This document shows, piece after piece, positions 11,068 to 18,779 of a DNA stretch of 25,989 nucleotides. This DNA comes from Cymbomonas tetramitiformis (Eukaryota; Chlorophyta; Pyramimonadophyceae; Pyramimonadales; Pyramimonadaceae). The position numbers and the translations under genes are program-made. A model generated the notes under the pieces. It was not told the DNA's origin and ran no database searches. It saw only the letters and a program-made list of their open reading frames with translations. The stretch spans positions 1 through 25,989 of the forward strand of contig LGRX02035344.1 in NCBI GenBank assembly GCA_001247695.2, read 5' to 3'. The first letter of the stretch is position 1. Each line of letters opens with the position of its first letter.

Positions 11068-11333
11068 AAGGTGAAAAAACGTGCCATAACTCATGGAGTA
11101 AAATGGGAATGGGTCAAATGAGGGTTCTAAGGACATCTACGGAAGCTACCGGACGCGACTATTAGGGCGAGTAACGCTAAGACCCTAACCCTGTAACCCT
11201 AAACACTGTTTGGAGCTCAGAAAATAAGGTGTCGCGATCCCATGCGCGGTTGCAACATGGAGGAACGATGTCGGATAATGGGGAAACTATTGTCAAAATG
11301 TATATTGAAGCGAACTAAAAAGGTGTATGCAAT

Positions 11334-11440
11334 TAAGGCGTAGAGGCGTAGAGGCGTAGAGGAGAATGCGGTGAGATGTAATCATGCGGTGAGATGAAAT
11401 AATGCGGGGCGGAGGGGGAGGGGGGGAGGGAAAAAGTATG
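11334..11440. repeat. Short tandem repeats and G-rich tract
   Basis: GAGGCGTA is repeated three times, then ATGCGGTGAGATG twice, then a strongly purine-biased G-rich tract (GGAGGGGGAGGGGGGAGGG). It lies in the long non-coding part of the pogo-like element between its left end and the transposase frame. Confidence 0.7.
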
Positions 11441-11566
11441 GAGGGAGGGGTAGGGCCCCCCCCGCGATCCCCTTCTGCCGGGAGGCAGAGCTCCGATTTT
11501 CGCGCGCCATACCCGTAGTGAATCTCGTTATGGATTTACGGGTTATAAGATATATTTTGGGTTTTA

Positions 11567-11616
11567 ACATTTGCAGCAGGTTATTACATTTGCAACAGGT
11601 TATTACATTTGCACCG
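11567..11616. repeat. 19 bp tandem repeats inside the pogo-like element
   Basis: ACATTTGCAGCAGGTTATT is followed by ACATTTGCAACAGGTTATT and a partial third copy ending ACATTTGCACCG. The TGCAACAGG motif resembles the TGCAACAGGCTGG part of the right terminal region. Confidence 0.7.
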
Positions 11617-11682
11617 CCCCTCTGCCGGACGGCAGAAATGTTTTAATATTACATCGCTATCTAAGGAAACCGTCATCAAATT

Positions 11683-12525
11683 TTACATAATGTGTCCAAA
11701 TGGTCCCCAGGAGCCAGGCTGACCTAACAACTTCTGTAACAGTTCTTCTAGATCACCCTTACGGGCCGTGGCAGCAGGGGTTTCCCCCATCGCCCTCAGG
11801 ACTCCTACCAGGTCATCCTTTACCAGCTTGGCATGTATGACATGGTTACGGGTCACTTGTAACTTTTCCTGGGCCCTCTCCGCCAGCTTCGGGTACTTGG
11901 TTGACCGTTCCAGCTCCTTCGCTGCAGCCTGTCTCTTCCGTGCCACCGTGCCCTCCGCTGCCCGTTGCTTCTCCTTCGCCACCTGCTCCACTGCAGCAAA
12001 GCTCGCATCCGAGGTCATGGGACCTTTATCCCAAAACAGAGAGCTGCTCACACGGCTTTTGCCTCGGCCCGTGCCCGCCTCTTCCCCCTCTCCCTCTTCC
12101 TCTTCCTCTTCCTCCTCCTCCTGTGTCTCCTTCCGTGCCTTTCCTTTAAATCCAAAAGTCAACACTTCCAAATTCACTCCTTCTGCCTTGGCAACTGTCT
12201 TCTCAGCTGCCTTTTCCTTCCTCACAAGCTCCCAGTACACACAGCGGGTGAAGGGCTTGATGCCTATCCGTGCCCACGCCTTCAAGTTGTTCTCCACCGA
12301 GAAGGCTTTGTGCCAAGCCGGTGTCGTCACGGCCATCAGGTCAGCATTACTCAGATAGGGTGGCTGGCCACTCTTCAACTTATCCACCAGTCTGTGAGCT
12401 TTCGCCACTCGGAAGTCGGGCTTGAACACGGGGAAGTTCACTACGTCCTCTCCCTGTGATATGCGTGTGGTATGAGGGGGCCGCAGTATGATGATTATAC
12501 CCTCCTCTCTGCAGTATGCAAGCAA
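11683..12525 (-). pseudogene. C-terminal part of a pogo/jerky-type DDE transposase
   Basis: The open frame carries ELLAYCREEGIIIILRPPHT and then QGEDVVNFPVFKPDF. This matches the segment of DDE_1-superfamily transposases that follows the second catalytic Asp, including the third-acid region (here QGED). Next come a segment like AWARIGIKPFTRCVYW, an acidic Glu run, and a basic coiled C terminus to residue 280. The first two catalytic acids are absent because the sequence upstream belongs directly to the N-terminal frame. No in-frame ATG was found at its head, so translation on its own is unlikely. The antisense frame at 11,768-12,358 is a shadow. Confidence 0.75.
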
Positions 12526-12526
12526 C

Positions 12527-12988
12527 TCACAGGCTATCCAAACCCCCCATACCGTCGGCAGCCTCTATTTCGGAGTCGGTCGTGAAGTGAGTTGTGAGGT
12601 TTTGTGGATGAAGTGGCGAAGAGCCACTGAGAGATTGTCCAGGGCAGGGTGTTTTTGATGGCGTTCTCAATTCTGTGTCCAACAAGGACCCTTCATCCAT
12701 ACTAGCACCAACCGAAGCCACAGGGGTGCTAAAGCTACAGTCACTAGCGGAAGCAATGTTCAATAAAGCAGTTTGTCGCGCTTCATCTTGGGAAACCTGC
12801 CTAAGGGCGGATTCTACATCAGTTCCCTTCCATTGATTGATGTAGTAGCGCACTGTAGGGGCGTTCTCCACATCATAATGCTTGGCGGCTGCAGTGACGC
12901 TTTTAAAGCGCCCACTAAGAAACGCTTGGGCTGCTTCTCTAGCACGCGCGCCCTGTGATGTCACCGCATTTTCAGGTATCGCGCGCAC
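12527..12988 (-). pseudogene. N-terminal DNA-binding part of the same transposase
   Basis: These 153 codons contain AREAAQAFLSGRFKSVTAAA and then a helix-turn-helix-like stretch (KHYDVENAPTVRYYINQW), as in the Psq/homeodomain-like N termini of pogo-type transposases. A Ser/Thr-rich linker follows. The stop codon at 12,527 lies almost on top of the C-terminal frame, which is in another frame. The roughly 200 residues expected between DNA-binding domain and DDE core are gone, so a deletion with a frame change is the simplest explanation. Confidence 0.65.
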
Positions 12989-13413
12989 ACCAGACCTGTA
13001 GATGTAAGAGCCACAAGTTAGGGAAAAACCACTCTATGCTAGCAAAGATGGGACATGAGAAAGCACGCACGACAAAGCGGTGAGGGAGTATCGCATACCG
13101 TGCAGCACGTGTAAGCATCATATCTCGAAAATATATCGCTCACAAGCTCTAGCAACAATAAAATTCGCCAATATACACTGTTTTTTCTGTTTTTTTCACT
13201 GTTTTTCACATGTACCACACAGTCAAGGCAGCATAAAAATCGTTCTGGGTAACTGCTGGAGGTGAACGTAATATGATTTAGCACTGCCTGAAAGCGCTCA
13301 AGACAGCCCAAATTTGTCCGGGGTCCATATCGAAGCGCATTCGCGCGATATCGACGTTTTTTTCTCTTTGTTGCACGTTTCCAGCCTGTTGCACATTTCC
13401 AAATGACGAGGTA

Positions 13414-13435
13414 TCTGTCAAACCCGGCCGGTGCA
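13414..13435 (-). repeat. B2 repeat, displaced second part
   Basis: TCTGTCAAACCCGGCCGGTG plus CA is identical to 14,119-14,140. It was separated from the first part of B2 (10,809-10,843) by the pogo-like insertion. Confidence 0.85.
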
Positions 13436-13940
13436 CTGTGTGTGGATTATAAAAATAAATACGATAAGTCCAGAAGTCCAAACCCCACTCGGTCCCACCC
13501 CAAAGGGTGCTATCCCGAGACTAAGAGTCATAAGACCCGACGACATACGGACATAATCATCAGAAAATATCTGCTCTCTCAGGGCTGAAACCCCCAAAAG
13601 CTAAGGCACCGCACAAGCCGTGTCGATGCTACCTGGCAATAACAGACCAGGTCCCAAGAGAGCCTTCTACCCTAGGCCTAACATGCAGCAGGCATGAAGG
13701 TCACCCAGACCGGGGCCCCCATGGAGGATACTATTGCCTACTGCATGCAATTACAGGTGGCCTAAGGCAGGAGCAAGTCCATATGCCATCAACTGAGCCA
13801 ACTGCCCCTCTGCGGGCTCTGCCTCCATGCCCCACTGGACACCCAGCTGCTCCAAGCACGCCACATCCTCCTTCTCCTGCTCCGTCAGCTCACCACCAGT
13901 AGCCGATGCGGCATCACCTGCAACAGGGCGGGCGGGCGGG
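13436..13940 (-). other. Region between A2 and B2 of the YR element
   Basis: In the related elements A2 and B2 are usually adjacent, but here 505 bp separate them. A minus-strand frame (13,969-13,751) starts inside A2 and encodes about 70 residues including GGELTEQEKEDVACLEQLGV. It has no recognised family, and its coding status is uncertain. The rest shows no feature. Confidence 0.45.
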
Positions 13941-14083
13941 ACTCCACAGAATTCCACAGTTAACGGCAACTGTCAAAAACGTTCAGGCCTCCGCTGATCA
14001 GAAAACCTCAGTTTTCCGATCAGCTCCAGATGACTGTCATACTGACAGTCATCCTCCGCTGACCAAAACACTCTCAGTTTTCT
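13941..14083 (-). repeat. A2 repeat (internal copy of the 5' end) of the YR element
   Basis: This matches A1 at 20,704-20,861 except for a 15 bp gap and about three substitutions. It ends in the core GTTTTCT (14,077-14,083), where it joins B1. It contains nested inverted modules, including ATGACTGTCA-TAC-TGACAGTCA. The A2-B1 junction is the same as the junction expected on a circular DNA intermediate. Confidence 0.85.
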
Positions 14084-14140
14084 AATCAGCTACGGCTCAG
14101 AGAGCCCTAAGGCGGGTATCTGTCAAACCCGGCCGGTGCA
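14084..14140 (-). repeat. B1 repeat (internal copy of the 3' end) of the YR element
   Basis: These 57 bp lie right after the recombinase gene on the minus strand and are identical to the outer B2 once the pogo-like insertion is removed. The recombinase frame reads into it, so its last residues (HRPGLTDT) are encoded by the repeat. Confidence 0.85.
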
Positions 14141-15329
14141 ACACCACAAAGATCACCACAACACAGTGCACAAATGGAGCCAAGATGGCAAGGGGCAGGG
14201 CCTGCATACTGATCTGAGCATGGGGCATGCTCCTCGACACTGCCAGGCGGCGGTCCAAGCTCGAGGCCTTGTAAGTAGCACAGGCCGCTGACGAGCTCCA
14301 ACCACCGAACTGATTGAACTCGTGGTCCGAAACCTGGTCAGCCTCCGCCACAGCCGTAGCCCCGCCAGACCGCAGAGACTGGGTCCCATACAGCTGCCTC
14401 AGCTCATCAGCATCCAACCCCGATGCCTCCGCCAACATACGGAACAGGTACCGACGCAACTGCTGATAGTCCAAAGGACCGCCCGACAAGCAATCCTCCT
14501 CCGGCCGACGGGCAAACCGCCTACCATCAATCTGCTGAAACAGAGGCTCATGCGGCAGGACCCCCCTGCTAATCTGAATGTCAACCCACTGCTGGAGCAG
14601 CTCAACCGGGCATAACTCCTGCCCCGGAGCCGCCCGGACCACCTCAACCACCTGGCCGAACCGATACTTATCCGTCTTCCTCTGCTCGAGGAACAGGCAC
14701 ATGTGGGTCTCAAAGAACCGCACGTCCACCACCCGCAAGGACCCCGCACAGTCATACCGCATGAATGCCACCCACATAGACACCGTGACCGTAGCAAACA
14801 TACGCCTAGTCACTCCCCCAGACCGAACCCAGCACACCGCACCCCGAACCACAAACTCATACTCAAGCGGCTCCTTCCTAGCCAACCTCCTGTCACCCAA
14901 CCGGCGGTGAGCCGCCTCACGGACCGCAGCCACAAGCCTATGATGACCAGTGGGGTTCCTGTCTGCCGGAACCAGAGCATACTCATGGGCCCGAAAAATC
15001 ATGCCAGAAGCAGTCTTAACCACAGAAAAGGTCTTGGCCGCATTGGCCACATACTGCAGATACAAGGCCACCGTGACCGGGTCAGCCACCACCGCAGTCC
15101 GAGGGGGGTCCCTCTCAGCACCCCACCTCTGGTACCGCACAAAAGCCCGGGCATACCCATCAATGGTGCCCTGCTTCCTAGTCTCCAGCACCGCACCCTG
15201 GATGTCCCGCAGAAGCTGCCGCTCCAGAGGGTCCGTCTCCGAGAACCGCAAGCCATTCCAAAACTCCCCAGTGCCTATGGTGCCTGCAGAAAGGGCAGAC
15301 CCCGCAAGAGCCCACGGCCCCAAGAACAC
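14097..15329 (-). CDS. Tyrosine recombinase of the YR retrotransposon
   Basis: The frame is open for 410 codons. Catalytic features in order are Arg191 (FMRYD), Lys218 (EQRKTDKYRFG, the hairpin Lys typical of DIRS-type recombinases), Gln317-Ser-Leu-Arg320 (where most relatives have His-x-x-Arg), Trp344 (FGGWSSS) and the nucleophile Tyr353 (ATYKAS). An N-terminal SAM-like core-binding region is suggested by GTIDGYARAFVRYQRWG. It would cut and join at the GTTTTCT cores flanking the element. The only ATG before the catalytic domain is codon 110, and the frame overlaps the upstream pol frame by 55 nt in the -1 register. Expression may therefore depend on a frameshift or a non-AUG start. The plus-strand frame at 14,703-15,680 is its shadow. 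Confidence 0.9.
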   Translation of the reverse strand: MFLGPWALAGSALSAGTIGTGEFWNGLRFSETDPLERQLLRDIQGAVLETRKQGTIDGYARAFVRYQRWGAERDPPRTAVVADPVTVALYLQYVANAAKTFSVVKTASGMIFRAHEYALVPADRNPTGHHRLVAAVREAAHRRLGDRRLARKEPLEYEFVVRGAVCWVRSGGVTRRMFATVTVSMWVAFMRYDCAGSLRVVDVRFFETHMCLFLEQRKTDKYRFGQVVEVVRAAPGQELCPVELLQQWVDIQISRGVLPHEPLFQQIDGRRFARRPEEDCLSGGPLDYQQLRRYLFRMLAEASGLDADELRQLYGTQSLRSGGATAVAEADQVSDHEFNQFGGWSSSAACATYKASSLDRRLAVSRSMPHAQISMQALPLAILAPFVHCVVVIFVVLHRPGLTDTRLRAL

Positions 15330-15931
15330 CTCTCACAGCCACCAAGAGTGCAACGGGACCCGAGGCCCGCGGGCTCCCTCTCATCAAAGGAAACCCGCAC
15401 CACCAGGACCCGAAACCGAGGCAACCCCACCCCCCGCTCATTGGCCCTGCCAAGACCAGGGAGAAAGGTGTCCGCAGACGGCTGGAGCTCAGTCCACTGG
15501 ACCACACAATCAGCCAAATGCACCCCATCCGGGCACAACAGCACCCACCACGGCTGGAAGACCCACATAGGGGCCACCACCGTAGCAGCTGCCCTCTCCG
15601 CCTGTAGAAACAGGAGAAGCCTGCCAATCAACCGAAAAGGAGGGTTGCACCAATTCACGTGCTCCCTCCAGTCCGACTGACTGAAAGTATCCACCCCAGA
15701 GGTGCCGGGGCAGTACCACGCACTGTTGAAACGGGGCAACAGACAGTTCTTGTCTGTTGCAAACCGATCACAAGTGTGCCAGTACCCCCCAGCAATCCAA
15801 GGATCCAGGTACTGAAAGATGGCCGGATTCAGCATCCAGTCATCATGATCCTGGATCTTGGACAGACCGTCCGACCGAACCTCGAACTCCCTGGGAACCC
15901 ACAAGGACGACAACACTACACTCTCTGCCAT
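15275..15931 (-). pseudogene. RNase H C-terminal end plus NPPF/methyltransferase-like domain (3' half of split pol)
   Basis: This frame continues the RNase H interrupted by the insertion at 15,932-18,092. The frame is regained exactly at the 9 bp target duplication, so MAES here follows the same MAE codons at the other side. WVPREFEVRSDGLSK supplies the last acidic residue of RNase H. Downstream, HVNWCNPPFRLI and VVAPMWVFQPWW match the domain found after RNase H in DIRS-like elements, often compared with DAM-type N6-adenine methyltransferases (NPPF motif). Methyltransferase activity is not demonstrated for this copy. The frame ends at 15,275 inside the start of the recombinase frame. Confidence 0.8.
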
Positions 15932-16033
15932 GGAAAAATAATTAATATAGAATAAGTTTTCTTAATCTTAGAATAACCCGTTTCATCGTTAATTTAGAAT
16001 AAGTTTTCTTGATGTCATCCGGCTATGACCGGT
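15932..16033 (+). repeat. Left TIR of the Mutator-like element
   Basis: This 102 bp repeat pairs with 17,991-18,092. The motif TTAGAATAAGTTTTCTT occurs within it more than once, so the TIR itself has an internal duplication. Confidence 0.85.
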
Positions 16034-16269
16034 GGTCCTTTTCACGACTCGTGTTCAAATAATGTGCACACAGGTCAAACGCTCTCGTTCCCGGTGCCAT
16101 CATGAGGAAGCCTCCAAAAAGCTTTAAGAAGGTTTGTCTCGCTTGTGATAATGGTGGGCGCCGTTGTAATAGACACTCACGGCGTGTCCTGCTTGAAAAA
16201 AAGGCCCCTGTACTTCTTCTAGATTCTAAACCCTTTGACTTGCCTTTTACCGCTGCACGCGACCGGCAA

Positions 16270-16463
16270 GCATCTTTGAAACTTCCGAGTTTCAAAGATG
16301 CGTTTTGTATTTTTGGTGCACCCTAATTTTACAAAACGGCCGAGCGCTTCCCGTTTGTGCGGGATATTCACATTTATTCCATGGAATATTTCATATGGAT
16401 TAACACACATAAGCACGAAGGCGTCGGCCACGCATCTTTGAAACTAACGAGTTTCAAAGATGC
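16270..16463. repeat. Two perfect 14 bp hairpins heading the diverged array units
   Basis: GCATCTTTGAAACT, a 4 nt loop, then AGTTTCAAAGATGC occurs at 16,270-16,301 (loop TCCG) and 16,432-16,463 (loop AACG). The stems are identical and only the loops differ. Each precedes a GCCGAGCGCTTCCCGT motif by about 40-70 bp. Confidence 0.9.
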
Positions 16464-17712
16464 GTTTTTTGTCATTTGGGTGCGCATACCCAAATAACAA
16501 ATCAGCCGAGCGCTTCCCGTTGGCGTGGGGTATCCAACGCTTGAATGTTGAATATTCATGGTAATATGAGTTAGCAAGCGAGGTTGCAAAGGCATCGGGA
16601 CAGAATCTACGAAACTGTCCTATGCCTTTGCCTTTGGGTTTGGGTTCGAAGGTGACACCCAAACCCAATGATGCCAAACAGCCGAGGGCTTCCCGTGCGT
16701 CCTAACGCACGAAACTTGGCACGAATACTACCATGGTACATATATTTAAGTTACCAGAAGCTCAAGGCTTCAAGTTACTTGTGCGCGAAACGCGCAATCT
16801 ATTTCTAAGGCAGATGTTTTGGGTTTGGGTTCGACGAACGTGACACCCAAACCCAAAGATGCCAAACAGCCGAGGGCTTCCCGTGCGTCCTAGAGCACGA
16901 AACTTGGCACACATACTGCCAAGATACATATATTTAAGTTACCAGAAGCTCAAGGCTTCAAGTTACTTGTGCGCGAAACGCGCAATCTATTTCTAAGGCA
17001 GATGCTTTGGGTTTGGGTTCGAACGTGACACCCAAACCAAAAGATGCCAAACAGCCGAGGGCTTCCCGTGCGTCCTAGAGCACGAAACTTGGCACGAATA
17101 CTGCCAAGATACATATATTTAAGTTACCAGAAGCTCAAGGCTTCAAGTTACTTGTGCGCGAAACGCGCAATCTATTTCTAAGGCAGATGCTTTGGGTTTG
17201 GGTTCGAACGTGACACCCAAACCCAAAGATGCCAAACAGCCGAGGGCTTCCCGTGCGTCCTAACGCACGAAACTTGGCGCGAATACTACCATGGTACACA
17301 TATTTAAGTTACCAGAAGCTCAAGGCTTCAAGTTACTTGTGCGCGAAACGCGCAATCTATTTCTAAGGCAGATGTTTTGGGTTTGGGTTCGAACGTGACA
17401 CCCAAACCCAAAGATGCCAAACAGCCGAGGGCTTCCCGTGCGTCCTAGAGCACGAAACTTGGCACGAATACTGCCAAGATACGTATATTTGAGTTACTTG
17501 AAGCTCAAGGCTTCAAGTTACTTTTGCGCGAAACGCGCAATCTATTTCTAAGGCAGATGTTTTGGGTTTGGGTTCGAACGTGACACCCAAACCCAAAGAT
17601 GCCAAACAGCCGAGGGCTTCCCGTGCGTCCTAGAGCACGAAACTTGGCACACATACTGCCAAGATACATATCTTTCAGTAAGTTGAAGCTCAAGGCTTCA
17701 AGTTACTTACTT
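16339..17712. repeat. Eight-unit hairpin repeat array inside the Mutator-like element
   Basis: The conserved motif GCCGAGNGCTTCCCGT occurs at 16,339, 16,505, 16,681, 16,869, 17,054, 17,239, 17,424 and 17,609. Spacing is 166, 176, 188 and then 185 bp repeatedly. The last six units share nearly the whole sequence. Each unit holds several short inverted repeats: GGGTTTGGGT with ACCCAAACCC, CGTGC with GCACG, CTTGGCA with TGCCAAG, GAAGC with GCTTC, and TGCGCG with CGCGCA. No protein frame spans it. Confidence 0.85.
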
Positions 17713-17813
17713 TTTGTCAAGCACAACACGCCGTGAGTGTCTATTGTGGCAAAGATGGCAAATAATAAAAGTCATTATGCGTAAAGAGTCGTTAATCACG
17801 GCCGTGACTTTTA

Positions 17814-17831
17814 GATTCACGGCCGTGAATC
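17814..17831. repeat. 18 bp perfect palindrome
   Basis: GATTCACGGCCGTGAATC reads the same on both strands. The inner CACGGCCGTG also occurs alone at 17,797-17,806. It lies between the hairpin array and the right TIR. Confidence 0.9.
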
Positions 17832-17834
17832 TTT

Positions 17835-17890
17835 CCGAATGGAACCAAAAACCGTTCGATTTTAATCGAACGGTTTTTGGTTCCATTCGG
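17835..17890. repeat. 56 bp perfect hairpin (27 bp arms)
   Basis: The left arm begins CCGAATGGAACCAAAAACCG and the right arm is its exact reverse complement, with only TT at the centre. It lies four bases after the 18 bp palindrome. It could form a cruciform, or a transcriptional stop or stem in RNA. Confidence 0.9.
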
Positions 17891-17990
17891 ACATATGGAC
17901 ATCACGGCAAGACAACTCTTCAGTGTAATATTTCGCATGGCATGGGGATAGCTCAACAGGTACAGGTAACACAACGTCATGGATGCATGC

Positions 17991-18092
17991 ACCGGTCATA
18001 GCCGGATGACATAAAGAAAACTTATTCTAAATTAACGATAAAATGGGGTATTCTAAACTTATGAAAAAATATTCTAAATTAAATAGCCTACC
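17991..18092 (-). repeat. Right TIR of the Mutator-like element
   Basis: This is the reverse complement partner of 15,932-16,033. It starts ACCGGTCATAGCCGGATGAC and ends at GGCTAC-complement sequence next to the right CTCTGCCAT duplication. Confidence 0.85.
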
Positions 18093-18779
18093 CTCTGCCA
18101 TACAGAACCAAAAAATCTCAACCGCCAGTGCATGCAGCTCCTCATGCCTGCTACCACCCTCAAGGACAAAGTGGACCGCTTGGTTATCACAAATAACCAG
18201 CACCCGCTTGCCCCGAAGACGGCCCGAGACACTGAAACCCCGGAGGGAGTCAAGGATACCCCGCAACTCCCTATGTGTAGAGGACCGCAGCCTGTCCTCC
18301 AAGGACAGGTAACTATGCCCCTCCAACTCAGGGCCCCCCCTCGGCCCCAGGGCACTCTCCAGCCAAGAGCCCCATGCCACCTCAGATGCATCACAATGCT
18401 CAACCTCTAACTGCAAACCTGAACCCCTAGGCTCCCAAATGCCCCGCTGAAACTGCATAAACTCATCACCCAACCAGAACTCAAGCTCCCGCCTAAAAGC
18501 ATCCGAGCCCGGGACATGGGATGCCCACGTACCCCAACACAAGGTGTCAGCAATCAGGACAGCCGCAGACCTAGTGAACAGCTTGCAGAGTGCACCAAGC
18601 ACAAACCACTGAGCATTCACCAGGCCTGCAAACTTAGCCACAAGCCTCAGCGGCACCCGGCGGAAGCAAGACAGGATCTGCTCTGCGCAAGCCCTAATCT
18701 TTGCAACCGCCTTGTCCGGAACAAACAGCCGCCTCCCTTGGAGGTCAATCCCAACCCCTATATGCACCAACTCACGCAC
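18093..18779 (-). pseudogene. RT thumb and RNase H domain (5' half, cut by the insertion)
   Basis: The frame opens VRELVHIGVGIDLQGRRLFV, the connection after the RT palm. RNase H follows: Asp130 (EHCDASEVAWG), Glu171 (STHRELRGIL) and Asp198 (VICDNQAVHF), then EIFWFCMAE, where the Mutator-like element begins. Beyond that point the frame reads a few TIR-derived residues and stops at 18,027. The first codon is GTG, with a stop in frame just upstream, because a frameshift at about 18,780-18,785 separates it from the RT frame. The fourth acidic residue lies across the insertion in the 15,275-15,931 frame. Confidence 0.85.

Larger units (their letters stand above)
10844..13411 (-). mobile_element. 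Pogo-like (Tc1/mariner superfamily) DNA transposon, internally deleted
   Basis: The element is flanked by TA on both sides (10,842-10,843 and 13,412-13,413). The ends are inverted repeats: left CCTCGTTATTTGGTAAAATG, and right, read inward on the minus strand, CCTCGTCATTTGGAAATGTG. Both continue with CAACA. Sub-terminal copies of TTGGTAAAATGCAACA recur at 11,052, and inverted related copies lie near 13,367-13,400. The empty site is preserved in the B1 repeat (GGCGGGTATCTGTC at 14,111-14,124), which confirms TA-target insertion. It encodes an N-terminal DNA-binding frame and a C-terminal transposase frame on the minus strand, with the catalytic centre missing. Confidence 0.85.
15932..18092. mobile_element. 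Mutator-like non-autonomous transposon with 102 bp TIRs
   Basis: The flanking 9 bp CTCTGCCAT occurs at 15,923-15,931 and 18,093-18,101. Terminal inverted repeats run 15,932-16,033 and 17,991-18,092. They diverge in the outer 60 bp but are nearly identical inward through TTAATTTAGAATAAGTTTTC to CCGGCTATGACCGGT. A second, inner inverted repeat carries ATAGACACTCACGGCGTG (about 16,169-16,203 and 17,711-17,744). Long TIRs with a 9 bp duplication are typical of Mutator-like elements. No transposase frame is present. The interior is an array of hairpin units. It inserted into the RNase H codons of the YR element. Confidence 0.85.

Noticed and set aside
11166..11207. Telomere-like CCCTAA words (ACCCTAACCCTGTAACCCTAAA)
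   Set aside because: Only three imperfect words occur in the interior of a transposon, too few to call an interstitial telomere.
11768..12358. Plus-strand frame of 196 codons
   Set aside because: It is antisense to the pogo-like transposase C terminus. Its Ser/Leu runs mirror the Glu run.
14703..15680. Long plus-strand frame of 325 codons
   Set aside because: It is antisense to the recombinase and NPPF domains, which carry recognisable catalytic motifs. The composition is that of a shadow frame.
16633..17712. CRISPR-like array of regular repeats
   Set aside because: The units are 185 bp and repeat throughout with no unique spacers. The setting is eukaryotic and inside a transposon.
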